Shown here piece after piece: positions 10,026 through 18,751 of a stretch of 64,000 bases of DNA (its first letter is position 1; each line of letters begins with the position of its first letter). The translations under genes and the position numbers were made by a program. The stretch comes from Mycobacterium heidelbergense. Its GTDB lineage: Bacteria > Actinomycetota > Actinomycetes > Mycobacteriales > Mycobacteriaceae. Under the pieces are notes generated by a model. The model worked only from the letters and a program-made list of their open reading frames with translations, was not told where the DNA came from and ran no database searches. Location: contig NZ_AP022615.1 in the NCBI RefSeq assembly GCF_010730745.1, positions 1,116,001 to 1,180,000 on the forward strand. Reading direction: 5' to 3'.

Positions 10026-10487
10026 TCAGCAGCGGATGACGCAGAGCTGGGTCGACGTATCTCGGTTGGCAGGGGCGGCCGCGGATGCGACCCGGTGGGC
10101 GCCGGCCGGCTGAAACTCTGGTGCGGCAAACGACGCCGGCAGCGCCGACCAGCCCGATTGAGGTGACAAATGGGCCCAACTGACGGGCAGATCGCGCGTC
10201 ATCCACGTGCTGTGGAACGGCTTCTTATCCGTCGGTGCAGAAGCCGGTGAAAAGCCATGGCCCAGATGGCTGACGAGTTGGACGGCAGCATGACGTCGCA
10301 CCTGGCTGGCATCCGCTTGGACGCCGTGGGTTGCATGGGTCCATGCCGCCGGCTCCGGCAGTGCGGCCGCGGCGAACTGGGGACGCAACGAGGACCCTGC
10401 GATCAGGGCGACAAACAGGCTCAGCGCGGCGACGATTGCGACGGTCAGCTGCCATCGCCGAGTCGTACCAGCGCGCCGAGGATCCAC
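10026..10487 (-). CDS. Small membrane-anchored or exported protein, LpqS-like layout
   Basis: From a GTG at 10487 the frame gives 153 residues: a short basic start, one hydrophobic segment at about 14-32 (LTVAIVAALSLFVALIAGSS) and an extracytoplasmic region rich in His and Met (WTHATHGVQ, RRHAAVQLVSHLGHG, WMTRDLPVSWAH). It ends in Cys-containing RDTSTQLCVIRC. The layout and Cys-bearing tail recall the mycobacterial LpqS-type copper-associated proteins, but there is no lipobox cysteine and I cannot confirm homology. The frame is open further upstream to 10847, but that part looks non-coding. Confidence 0.45.
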   Translation of the reverse strand: MDPRRAGTTRRWQLTVAIVAALSLFVALIAGSSLRPQFAAAALPEPAAWTHATHGVQADASQVRRHAAVQLVSHLGHGFSPASAPTDKKPFHSTWMTRDLPVSWAHLSPQSGWSALPASFAAPEFQPAGAHRVASAAAPANRDTSTQLCVIRC

Positions 10488-11076
10488 AGTGGCGCGACTG
10501 TACAACACCAGCCTTGGGCGGCAACCCCGGCGAGCTGTGAAAACGATCAAAGTCTGGCGTGCGTTGCCGCGGATGGCGTACGTGCAGTGGGTGCGGGCCG
10601 CAGGGGGCAAGCCGGCAACCGCTCGTGGACACCCTCGAGGGGAAGGAACGACGACCAATCTGCGGCCGATGCTTTCAGTCGCAGGATCGTGGGTTGGCAG
10701 GTCGCACCCGCCGGTGACAGCTTCGATTCGCGGTCGATCGAGGGCGACGGGCGGGGCGAGGCTCTTGCTCAGCTGGCCGGGCATGGAACGCGTGGCTGGG
10801 CGTACCTGTGTATTACATTGAGCGAATCGTGGCAACAAAATAGACAATTAACTTCGACGATATGTATTAGCAGCAAATCTGCTTGAAGCACACGGGAGAC
10901 TATTACCCGAATTGGGCGAAATAGGCGGCCCTAGAAAAATAATTTATTGGCAGCCTAGAGTAGCGTGACACGGCGTGGTTGCCGGATGCCAACAAAGCCA
11001 TGATGTGAGCGTCTCGATCCGCTCACAACAGGCAGTTCAATCCACCCTCAACGTGCCGGTGTGATTTCGCCAACGG
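10488..11076. other. Gene-free stretch with an AT-rich patch
   Basis: No convincing gene is visible. Roughly 10835-10965 is much richer in A and T than the rest of the window (runs such as aaaaataatttattgg). That marks foreign DNA, a promoter region or an old insertion edge. Downstream of it, about 110 bases lead into the strong hairpin at 11077-11108, so a small plus-strand RNA is conceivable. Confidence 0.4.
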
Positions 11077-11112
11077 CGATGGCCCCCTTCACGAGAAGGG
11101 GGCCATCGTTTA
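11077..11112. terminator. Strong intrinsic terminator hairpin
   Basis: A 14-bp perfect stem (CGATGGCCCCCTTC paired with GAAGGGGGCCATCG) with a four-base loop is followed on the plus strand by a short T run (TTTA). It lies about 130 bases beyond the end of the RelE-type toxin gene on the minus strand. The T run faces the other way, so the hairpin may stop plus-strand transcription or work in both directions. Confidence 0.75.
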
Positions 11113-11241
11113 CCGTCGCGCTTGTCAGCCGCGTGTGCGGCGACCCGTTGCGGACCTCGACGTAGTTGCGCGTGCGTGGTTGGCCCGCCGGATGCGCCAT
11201 GGTTCCGACAACGGTCCGCCGATTCGACGGGGCCGAATGCG

Positions 11242-11493
11242 TCACCGATAGGCGTCGCTGCGCTTGGCCACGTTGAACACCGTCACCTCACCGGCGCCAT
11301 CGTCGATGGAGTACACCACCCGATACTGTCCGAAGCGCACACGCCAATCAGCGTGACTGCCAACGAGTTTCTTGGCCTTGACGGGCGGCGGGTCGTGGGA
11401 CAGACCGATGACCACCTGCAGAGCCGTTTCCAACTCGGCACGCGGAAGCCGCTGCAACTGCTTGAGTACGTCGGGGTGAAAAGAGACCTTCAT
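11242..11493 (-). CDS. RelE/ParE-type toxin
   Basis: The 83-residue protein is typical of RelE toxins: MKVSFHPDVLKQLQRLP, then ADWRVRFGQYRVVYSIDD and a terminal strand with VFNVAKRSDAYR. RelE proteins cleave mRNA on the ribosome; the basic and aromatic residues of the RVRFGQYRVVY strand and the final KRSDAYR are the usual active region. It starts inside the end of the antitoxin gene (four-base overlap), so the two are co-translated. ParE-like gyrase poisoning is a less likely alternative. Confidence 0.88.
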   Translation of the reverse strand: MKVSFHPDVLKQLQRLPRAELETALQVVIGLSHDPPPVKAKKLVGSHADWRVRFGQYRVVYSIDDGAGEVTVFNVAKRSDAYR

Positions 11494-11762
11494 CCGGCCG
11501 CGAACGCGTCCGCGTCGACACCAAGCGCATCGAGCATCTCTGCGAGAGGCATGGCACGAAACGAGTTGACCCGTAGCTCACGCAGCCGGAGCGCATCGAC
11601 GACGTCAGCGTGCTCGTGCAGCCGCTCATAGTCGGCCAAGCTGATGATCACCGCGACCTCGGTACCACTGTCGGTGATGATGGCTTCTTCGCCTGTCGCG
11701 GCCACCGCCCGCACAACCGCTCCCAGGCTCCCGCGGAGATCCCGCAGACTATGAGTACTCAT
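11490..11762 (-). CDS. Phd/YefM-type antitoxin
   Basis: From the ATG at 11762 (MSTHSLRDLRGSLGAVVRAV) the protein is 90 residues. A GTG two codons upstream (11768) is also possible. The N-terminal half is a Phd/YefM DNA-binding fold (EEAIITDSGTEVAVIISLADYERL). The C-terminal helix (LRLRELRVNSFRAMPLAEML) should wrap the toxin encoded immediately downstream with a four-base overlap. Likely represses its own operon. Confidence 0.87.
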   Translation of the reverse strand: MSTHSLRDLRGSLGAVVRAVAATGEEAIITDSGTEVAVIISLADYERLHEHADVVDALRLRELRVNSFRAMPLAEMLDALGVDADAFAAG

Positions 11763-11904
11763 GTGCACAGATGTTACACAGGCTCAAGAACGTTGCAGCG
11801 GTCCTGAATTCATGAGCCCGGGACTCGGCCACTGCGATCGGCAGGGCTCCGGCCTGGTGGCGGCGTGGGATGGATTGTTGGGAGACAGCCACCGCGACGA
11901 TAGA

Positions 11905-11923
11905 CTGATATCAACGATATCGG
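11905..11923. promoter_or_regulatory. Probable VapBC operator dyad
   Basis: Imperfect inverted repeat CTGATATC-AAC-GATATCGG, seven of eight pairs matching, just upstream of the GGGAGG ribosome site and the vapB ATG at 11933. VapB antitoxins usually bind such dyads. It shares the CTGATATC core with the HigBA-like operator 4 kb to the left. Confidence 0.55.
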
Positions 11924-11932
11924 GAGGTATGC

Positions 11933-12157
11933 ATGGCAGATGTACTCATTCGGGGATTGTCCGATGCCGCTGTGGCCCGCATCGACGCCGACGCGGCTTC
12001 CCAGGGGGTGTCGCGCAATGAATACCTTCGCCGCAGATTTGAGTCTGAACGATCCGCCGGTCCGGACAGCAAACTCACCGTCGAGGATCTCCGTCGGGCT
12101 GCCGAGGCCGCCAAGGATCTTGACGATGGACAGGTAATGGAGTCTGCGTGGCGGTAA
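11933..12157 (+). CDS. VapB-type antitoxin
   Basis: The 74-residue protein has a ribbon-helix-helix N-terminus (MADVLIRGLSDAAVARIDAD, then SQGVSRNEYLRRRFESE) and a flexible acidic tail that would bind the toxin. GGGAGG lies seven bases upstream of the ATG. It overlaps vapC by ten bases. The GATATC dyad at 11905-11923 is its likely operator. Paralogues are numerous in mycobacteria, so no number is assigned. Confidence 0.9.
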   Translation: MADVLIRGLSDAAVARIDADAASQGVSRNEYLRRRFESERSAGPDSKLTVEDLRRAAEAAKDLDDGQVMESAWR

Positions 12158-12558
12158 CCTCGTGGCTCATCGACAAGTCGGCCTACACCCGCCTTGCAGC
12201 ATCCATCGATGCCCAGATGTGGGTAGATCGAATCGAACGCGGTCTGGTTCGGATCAGCACCATCACACGACTTGAAATTGCCTACTCGTTTCGGAGTGCT
12301 GTGCAAGCGCGCGAAGAATCGGCCTCACCGCCGCTTACTTTGATGCCCTTGGAGTATCTGACACCTGCGGCCGAGGAGCGTGCGATCGCGGTTCAATTGC
12401 TCCTCGCCGACCGTGGCCAGCACCGTGCACCATCGATTCCTGATCTGCTGATTGCGGCCACCGCCGAGGTCGCTAATCTGACAGTCTTGGCTCTGGACAA
12501 GGACTTTGATCTGATAGCAGATATCACCGGGCAACCGATCGAGCGCCTACGTTTATGA
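12148..12558 (+). CDS. VapC toxin, PIN-domain ribonuclease
   Basis: The 136-residue PIN-domain protein keeps the acidic metal-binding residues: D9 in SWLIDKSAY, the Glu in RLEIAYS, the Asp in APSIPDLLIAATA and the Asp in ALDKDFDLIA. VapC toxins cut tRNA or rRNA with Mg2+ or Mn2+. The start is GTG at 12148, inside the 3' end of vapB. Third toxin-antitoxin pair in this 4.7-kb segment. Confidence 0.92.
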   Translation: MAVTSWLIDKSAYTRLAASIDAQMWVDRIERGLVRISTITRLEIAYSFRSAVQAREESASPPLTLMPLEYLTPAAEERAIAVQLLLADRGQHRAPSIPDLLIAATAEVANLTVLALDKDFDLIADITGQPIERLRL

Positions 12559-12666
12559 GGCCGTCCTCAGTCGGGCCCATTCCGCTTCCTGGTCACCGGC
12601 GACCCCGCTGACGCCATCACACTGCTCGAGGGCCTGCGGTCTTTACTGGGCCGCGACGAGCATTAA
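12559..12666 (+). pseudogene. Possible coding remnant after vapC
   Basis: Directly after the vapC stop the same frame stays open for 35 codons and reads as plausible protein (PFRFLVTGDPADAITLLEGL, then RSLLGRDEH) before TAA at 12664. No start codon or ribosome site is evident. It could be the truncated end of a gene displaced when this segment was inserted, or chance in GC-rich DNA. Confidence 0.25.
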
Positions 12667-12700
12667 GGCACATAAGAGCGCGGCCGTGAAACCCCAGAGA

Positions 12701-12736
12701 CGAAGCGTCCCCGGCCGCGGGACCGGGGACGCTTCG
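12701..12736. terminator. Terminator hairpin between vapC and groEL1
   Basis: A perfect 14-bp stem (CGAAGCGTCCCCGG paired with CCGGGGACGCTTCG) with an eight-base loop lies 15 bases past the groEL1 stop on the minus strand. It should end the groES-groEL1 transcript. The T run is weak, as is common in mycobacteria. Confidence 0.75.
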
Positions 12737-12750
12737 GTTGATGCGCGAAC

Positions 12751-14376
<1,626 letters not shown>

Positions 14377-14459
14377 CAGGCTCCTTCACGCCGAACGCGT
14401 GCCGCCCCGGAAATCACCCGCGGTTAGCGCGCGGGGATCGCCGGGGCGGAACACGGTCC

Positions 14460-14762
14460 TTACTTGGATACGACAGCCAGCACGTCGCGCGCGGACAGGA
14501 TCAGGTACTCCTCGCCGTTGTACTTGATCTCGGTGCCGCCGTACTTGCTGTAGATGACGGTGTCACCCTCCGACACGTCCAGCGGAATCCGCTTCGCGCC
14601 GTCGTCGTCCCACCGGCCGGGGCCGACTGCGACGACGGTGCCTTCCTGCGGCTTCTCCTTGGCGGTGTCAGGAATGACCAGACCGGACGCGGTCGTGGTC
14701 TCGGCCTCGTTGGCCTGCACGAGAATCTTGTCCTCGAGTGGCTTGATGTTCACCTTCGCCAC
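14460..14762 (-). CDS. groES: 10-kDa co-chaperonin GroES
   Basis: The 100-residue protein (MAKVNIKPLEDKILVQANEA) forms the heptameric lid of the GroEL cage. The mobile loop (ETTTASGLVIPD) and roof-forming parts are intact. GGAGGG lies about nine bases before the ATG. First gene of the groES-groEL1 operon; preceded by the CIRCE operator. Confidence 0.97.
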   Translation of the reverse strand: MAKVNIKPLEDKILVQANEAETTTASGLVIPDTAKEKPQEGTVVAVGPGRWDDDGAKRIPLDVSEGDTVIYSKYGGTEIKYNGEEYLILSARDVLAVVSK

Positions 14763-14895
14763 GATTGGAGCCCTCCACTAGTTAGATCGGGTCCGGGCCA
14801 GCCCCGAACCGTCCGAATTATCAGTTAATCCGGCATCCATCCGTGCCCTCGCGCCGTCGTCGCGGGTGCCGACACAGGGCTTGGTCGATTGCCAC

Positions 14896-14922
14896 CTAGC
14901 ACTCTATACATGCGAGTGCTAG
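14896..14922. promoter_or_regulatory. CIRCE operator (HrcA binding site) of groES-groEL1
   Basis: Perfect CIRCE arms CTAGCACTC and GAGTGCTAG separated by nine bases (TATACATGC). The right arm is followed by a further overlapping CACTC, which makes GAGTGCTAGCACTC palindromic in itself. On the minus strand a TTGAGT/TATAGA pair about 15 bases apart overlaps the operator and could be the promoter. HrcA repression relieved by heat is the known mechanism. Confidence 0.93.
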
Positions 14923-14946
14923 CACTCAAGGCCGCCTCCCTGCTTC

Positions 14947-14990
14947 CCCTATTCCTGCCCTATTCCTGCCCTATTCCTGCCCTATTCCTG
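14947..14990. repeat. Four perfect tandem copies of an 11-bp unit
   Basis: The unit CCCTATTCCTG is repeated four times without error between the CIRCE site and the inverted repeat beyond tsaD. It lies upstream of the groES promoter region. Perfect copies suggest recent slippage, so copy number may vary between strains. Confidence 0.9.
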
Positions 14991-15054
14991 CCGCGAACGT
15001 GCACAGTTGGACGCATTTCCGCGGCGCGCCATGCACAGACACGCACGCTCGCGG
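14991..15054. terminator. Inverted repeat downstream of tsaD
   Basis: Outer arms CCGCGAACGTGC (14991-15002) and GCACGCTCGCGG (15043-15054) pair with one mismatch, and the inner part pairs poorly. It starts 12 bases beyond the tsaD stop. The arms resemble those of the larger hairpins at 30110-30173 and, less closely, 19936-20000, which also lie just beyond minus-strand operons. Likely a transcription terminator of a repeated type. Confidence 0.5.
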
Positions 15055-15066
15055 CGGTTGATAGAC

Positions 15067-16098
15067 CTAAACCTGGCCTTTCAGCACCGGCAGGCCGGGG
15101 TCGCTGGGCACGTCCAGCGGCGACGGTGGCGCCCCCGCGGCCACGAGGTGCGCGGCGAACGACGCGATCATGGCGCCGTTGTCGGTGCACAGCCGGGGCC
15201 GCGGGATCCGCAGCGCCAGGCCCGCCGCCGCGCAGCGCTGGGTGGCCAGCTCCCGCAGCCGCGAGTTCGCGGCCACTCCCCCGGCGATCAGCAGTGTGGA
15301 AACGCCGAGCGCGGTCGCCGCGCGCACCGCCTTCATGGTCAGCACGTCGGCGACGGCCTCCTGGAAGCCGGCGGCGATGTCAGCCGTGCCCGCGTCGGGG
15401 TGGCTTTCCACATACCGCGCCACGGCGGTCTTGAGCCCGGAGAAGCTGAACGCGCACGGGTCGTCGGCGGGGCCCGTCATGCCGCGGGGGAACGCGGGGA
15501 TCTCCGCGGCCTCTCGGCCGCAGGTGCGGGCCAGGTCGTCGAGCACCTTGCCGCCCGGGTAGCCCAGCCCCAGCAGCCGCGCGACCTTGTCGTAGGCCTC
15601 GCCGGCGGCGTCGTCGACGGTGCTGCCGAGTTCGACGATCGGCTGCCCGAGCGAACGTACGTGCAGCAGGTGGGTGTGTCCGCCCGACACCAGCAGCGCA
15701 ACGCACTCGGGCAGCGGCCCGTGCTCGTACACGTCGGCGGCCAGGTGCCCGCCCAGGTGGTTCACCGCGTAGAACGGCACCCCCCAAGCGGCCGAATACG
15801 CCTTGGCCGCGGCGACTCCCACCAACAACGCGCCGGCCAGGCCGGGGCCGATGGTCGCGGCGACGATGTCCGGCTTGGTCAGGCCGGCGGCCGCCAGCGC
15901 GCGCCGCATGGTGGGTCCGAGCGCCTCGAGGTGGGCCCGCGAGGCGATCTCGGGGACGACGCCGCCGAAGCGGACGTGTTCGTCGACGCTGGAGGCCACC
16001 TCGTCGGCCAGCAGGGTGACGGCGCCGTCCTCGTCCAAGCGCGCGATACCGACTCCCGTTTCGTCGCAAGAGCTTTCGATGGCCAGGATTGTGGTCAC
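15067..16098 (-). CDS. tsaD: tRNA N6-threonylcarbamoyladenosine transferase TsaD
   Basis: Transfers the threonylcarbamoyl group onto A37 of ANN-decoding tRNAs, with TsaB and TsaE. The 343-residue protein matches Rv3419c (344 aa, formerly gcp). Visible motifs: ASKHA start TTILAIESSCDETG and the iron-binding HLGGH (H114, H118). The GTG start at 16098 overlaps the rimI stop (GTGA). Last gene of a tightly overlapping run tsaE-tsaB-rimI-tsaD. Confidence 0.96.
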   Translation of the reverse strand: MTTILAIESSCDETGVGIARLDEDGAVTLLADEVASSVDEHVRFGGVVPEIASRAHLEALGPTMRRALAAAGLTKPDIVAATIGPGLAGALLVGVAAAKAYSAAWGVPFYAVNHLGGHLAADVYEHGPLPECVALLVSGGHTHLLHVRSLGQPIVELGSTVDDAAGEAYDKVARLLGLGYPGGKVLDDLARTCGREAAEIPAFPRGMTGPADDPCAFSFSGLKTAVARYVESHPDAGTADIAAGFQEAVADVLTMKAVRAATALGVSTLLIAGGVAANSRLRELATQRCAAAGLALRIPRPRLCTDNGAMIASFAAHLVAAGAPPSPLDVPSDPGLPVLKGQV

Positions 16099-16562
16099 TG
16101 CGCCTCCCGCCGCATCGTGTACGCGTCGGCGCCGCTGGCCCGGTAGTAGCGCCGGCGCAGGCCGATCCGCTCGAAGCCGACGCTGCGGTACAGGGCGATG
16201 GCCGCCTCGTTGTCGGTGCGGACCTCCAGGTAGACCACGCCGCCGTCGGCGAAGGCCAGCAGCTCGCCGAGCAGCCGGCGGCCGATGCCCCGGCCCTGAT
16301 ACGCCGGGTCGACGCCGATGGTGTGCACCTCGTACTCGAACGGCGGCGTGCGGCCCAACCTGGAGATGCCCGCGTACCCGACCAGCGCGCCGCCGGCGCG
16401 CGCGCCGACGTAGCGGTTGTGCGTGCTCGCCAGCTCGCGGTGGAACGCCACGGCGGGCCAGGGGTCGTCGCCGTCGAACAGCAATGCCTCCAGCTCCGCG
16501 CACCTTTGCGCGTCGGCTTGTGTCAACGCGCCGACGGTCACGGGCTCGCTGGGGGCGGTCAT
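16095..16562 (-). CDS. rimI: Ribosomal-protein-alanine N-acetyltransferase RimI
   Basis: The 155-residue GNAT acetyltransferase has the acetyl-CoA loop DPAYQGRGIGRRLLGELL and the C-terminal EVRTDNEAAIALYRSVGFER. RimI acetylates the N-terminus of ribosomal protein S18 and, in mycobacteria, probably other proteins. The ATG at 16562 overlaps the tsaB stop (ATGA); its own stop overlaps tsaD. In M. tuberculosis it is Rv3420c (158 aa). Confidence 0.94.
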   Translation of the reverse strand: MTAPSEPVTVGALTQADAQRCAELEALLFDGDDPWPAVAFHRELASTHNRYVGARAGGALVGYAGISRLGRTPPFEYEVHTIGVDPAYQGRGIGRRLLGELLAFADGGVVYLEVRTDNEAAIALYRSVGFERIGLRRRYYRASGADAYTMRREAQ

Positions 16563-17179
16563 CGGCGCGCCGCCAGGGGCTTGGCGTCGGGCCGGCGCAG
16601 ATACAGCGCCACCAGCGGCGCGGGTTGCTCTGACCAATCGGACACCGCGGCAACCAGTCCGGCCGGCGTCGGGTGGACCGGCTCGCATACCGGCAGGCCG
16701 AACAGCGCCGCGTGCTCGGGCGAGCCGGCGACCGCCCGGGCCGCGCCGGGGTCGACGTCGGCCGGGGCGTTCACTCCCGGTCCGCCGGTGCGGACCCCGC
16801 CGCGGTAGCGGGCCCAGTAGACCTCGCGCCGGCGGGCGTCGGTGACCACCAGGACGTCGCCGGTGGTTTGCACCCCGATGGCGTCCAGGCTGCACACGCC
16901 GTGCACGGGGATGCCCAGCGCGTGCCCGTACGCGGCGGCGCTCGCCATCCCGACCCGCAGACCGGTGAACGGGCCCGGGCCGCAGCCCACCACGACGGCG
17001 TCGAGATCGGCCATCGTCAGCGCGGCATCGGCCAGCGCGGCCAGCACGTTGGGAGTGAGCCGCTCGGCGTGCGCGCGGGCGTCGAGGGTGACCCGTTCGG
17101 CCAGCACCTGATCGGGCAGCCGAACGACGCCCGCCGTGACGGCCGGGGTTGAGGTGTCCAGGGCGAGAACGAGATTCAC
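16559..17179 (-). CDS. tsaB: TsaB, partner of TsaD in tRNA t6A synthesis
   Basis: The 206-residue ASKHA-fold protein starts at GTG 17179 (VNLVLALDTSTPAVTAGVV) and carries the family segment VVVGCGPGPFTGLRVGMASA. It lacks the metal-binding histidines of TsaD and acts as its scaffold. The start overlaps the tsaE stop (GTGA). Orthologue of Rv3421c. Confidence 0.94.
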   Translation of the reverse strand: MNLVLALDTSTPAVTAGVVRLPDQVLAERVTLDARAHAERLTPNVLAALADAALTMADLDAVVVGCGPGPFTGLRVGMASAAAYGHALGIPVHGVCSLDAIGVQTTGDVLVVTDARRREVYWARYRGGVRTGGPGVNAPADVDPGAARAVAGSPEHAALFGLPVCEPVHPTPAGLVAAVSDWSEQPAPLVALYLRRPDAKPLAARR

Positions 17180-17646
17180 GGGTGCCCCCACTCCCACGTC
17201 GCGATCCGCACGTCGGAGTGGCTGACGCGCTCCAGGCGGACGGCGAGGTGCCGCTCGGAGAGGCGCTCGGCGAGGCCCTCGCCCCACTCCACCACGACGA
17301 CCGCGTCGTCGAGATCGGTGTCGAGGTCCAGCGAATCGAGCTCACCCAGCAGGTCGGCACCGTGATGGTCCAGCAGCCGGTACATGTCGACGTGGATCAT
17401 CGCCGGCGCGCCGGGCCGCCGCGCCGGATGCACCCGCGCCAGCACGTAGGACGGCGACGTGACCGGGCCGTCGACGCCCATCACCGCGGCAATTCCCTTG
17501 GCCAGCACGGTCTTCCCCGCGCCGAGCGGACCGGAGAGCACCACCACGTCGCCGGCCCGCAGCCGCTCACCCAAGCGCGACCCCAGCGCGACGGTGTCCT
17601 CGACGCGTTCGAGCGTGGCGGTTCCCCGCGTCTCAGCCCTGGCCAC
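17176..17646 (-). CDS. tsaE: TsaE, ATPase of tRNA t6A synthesis
   Basis: The 156-residue P-loop protein has Walker A GPLGAGKT (39-46) and the family strand TSPSYVLARVH. It turns over the TsaB-TsaD complex by ATP hydrolysis. The GTG start at 17646 overlaps the end of the upstream hydrolase gene by 14 bases. Orthologue of Rv3422c (168 aa). Confidence 0.95.
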   Translation of the reverse strand: MARAETRGTATLERVEDTVALGSRLGERLRAGDVVVLSGPLGAGKTVLAKGIAAVMGVDGPVTSPSYVLARVHPARRPGAPAMIHVDMYRLLDHHGADLLGELDSLDLDTDLDDAVVVVEWGEGLAERLSERHLAVRLERVSHSDVRIATWEWGHP

Positions 17647-18751
17647 GGCGGCGCAACCTTTCCCGGAATCGCCGGTACCACAGGGCCATTGCGCCCGGAA
17701 CGGCCCGGTTCACCAGCCGGACCAGCCCGTCGTTGATGGCGTCGGGCTTGTCCAGCAGCGCCAGGTGGCTGGCCCCGCCGACGATGACCAGCTCGGAGAG
17801 CGGCAGCGAGGCCGCCATCTTCCGCGAGTATTCGTCCGGGGTGAGCAGGTCGTGGTCGCCGCAGGCGACCAGCGTCGGCACCTTCAGCAACGTCCACAGC
17901 CCGGCGGTTTCGTCGTGGTGCTCTAAGGCGTCCAGGAAGCCCACCATGGTCGGGATCGGGGTGCCGTTCATCATCCGCTGGGAGAACGCGTCCAGGCTCC
18001 GGCTGACCTGCATGTCGCTGAAGGAGGCCGCCCGCAGGATGGGCCCGATCAGGGAACGAGACACGTTGCGGCCGCGGTGCATCAGCTTGGGCGCCGACCG
18101 GGCCGTGAACCGGATCGCCTCCAGCGCAGGGTTTTTCACGATCTCACCCAGCGGCGAGCGCGTCACCCCTTCGGCGGCGGAGGAAATCAATGCGGCGCCG
18201 ACGATCCGGTCGCCGTAGCGGTCGGGGAATTGGCGGGCGTGCGACAAGACGGTCATGCCGCCCATCGAATGGCCGACCAGCACGATGACGCCGCGGGGGG
18301 TGACCTCCTTCAGCACGCTTTCCAGGTCCTGGCCCAGCTGGGTGAGCGTGTAGGTCTCGGGCGCGCCTTCGCCGGACCGCCCGTGCCCGCGCTGGTCGTA
18401 GAAGATCATCCGGACGCTCCGACCCAGCCGATCGGGGAGCCGGGTCCGCTGAAAATGGAAGGCGCCCATGCGCAGACAGAATCCATGGACGAAGACCATG
18501 GTCACCCGCGCGTCCACCGGACCGGCTTCGCGGACCGCCAACGGCACGCCGTCGGGGGTGGTCACCACGTAACTGCGGTCGCGGTCCAGCGCGCCGAAAT
18601 CCTCATCGGCGTAAGGGTCTTCGACGGTGGCGCGCTGGGTCACGGACCGGCGGGCGGACGCCCCGACGATGGTGGCGACGGCGGTCAGCCCGGCGCCCCC
18701 CGCAAGCCAGGCCCTGCCGCTCTGGCGCCCGCGGGTTGTGTCACGGCTCAA
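17633..18751 (-). CDS. Alpha/beta hydrolase
   Basis: From TTG at 18751 the product is 372 residues: a hydrophobic N-terminal stretch (AWLAGGAGLTAVATIVGASA) that may anchor it in the membrane, then an alpha/beta hydrolase with oxyanion segment FVHGFCLR, nucleophile elbow GHSMGG, acid GDHDLLTP and histidine in ASHLALLD. No ATG or GTG is available near the alr stop, and the reading overlaps alr by 11 bases. Lies between alr and tsaE; the substrate is unknown. I recall no equivalent at this place in M. tuberculosis. Confidence 0.85.
   Translation of the reverse strand: MSRDTTRGRQSGRAWLAGGAGLTAVATIVGASARRSVTQRATVEDPYADEDFGALDRDRSYVVTTPDGVPLAVREAGPVDARVTMVFVHGFCLRMGAFHFQRTRLPDRLGRSVRMIFYDQRGHGRSGEGAPETYTLTQLGQDLESVLKEVTPRGVIVLVGHSMGGMTVLSHARQFPDRYGDRIVGAALISSAAEGVTRSPLGEIVKNPALEAIRFTARSAPKLMHRGRNVSRSLIGPILRAASFSDMQVSRSLDAFSQRMMNGTPIPTMVGFLDALEHHDETAGLWTLLKVPTLVACGDHDLLTPDEYSRKMAASLPLSELVIVGGASHLALLDKPDAINDGLVRLVNRAVPGAMALWYRRFRERLRRRGQG

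Noticed and set aside
11048..11245. 65-codon minus-strand frame just after the RelE-type toxin
   Set aside because: It runs through the perfect terminator hairpin and has no ribosome site or protein-like pattern.
14947..14990. CRISPR-like array
   Set aside because: The 11-bp units are directly abutting with no spacers; it is a simple tandem repeat.
16095..17360. 421-codon frame continuing rimI upstream across tsaB
   Set aside because: The added part is an arginine-rich out-of-frame reading of tsaB; the ATGA overlap at 16562 gives a better rimI start.
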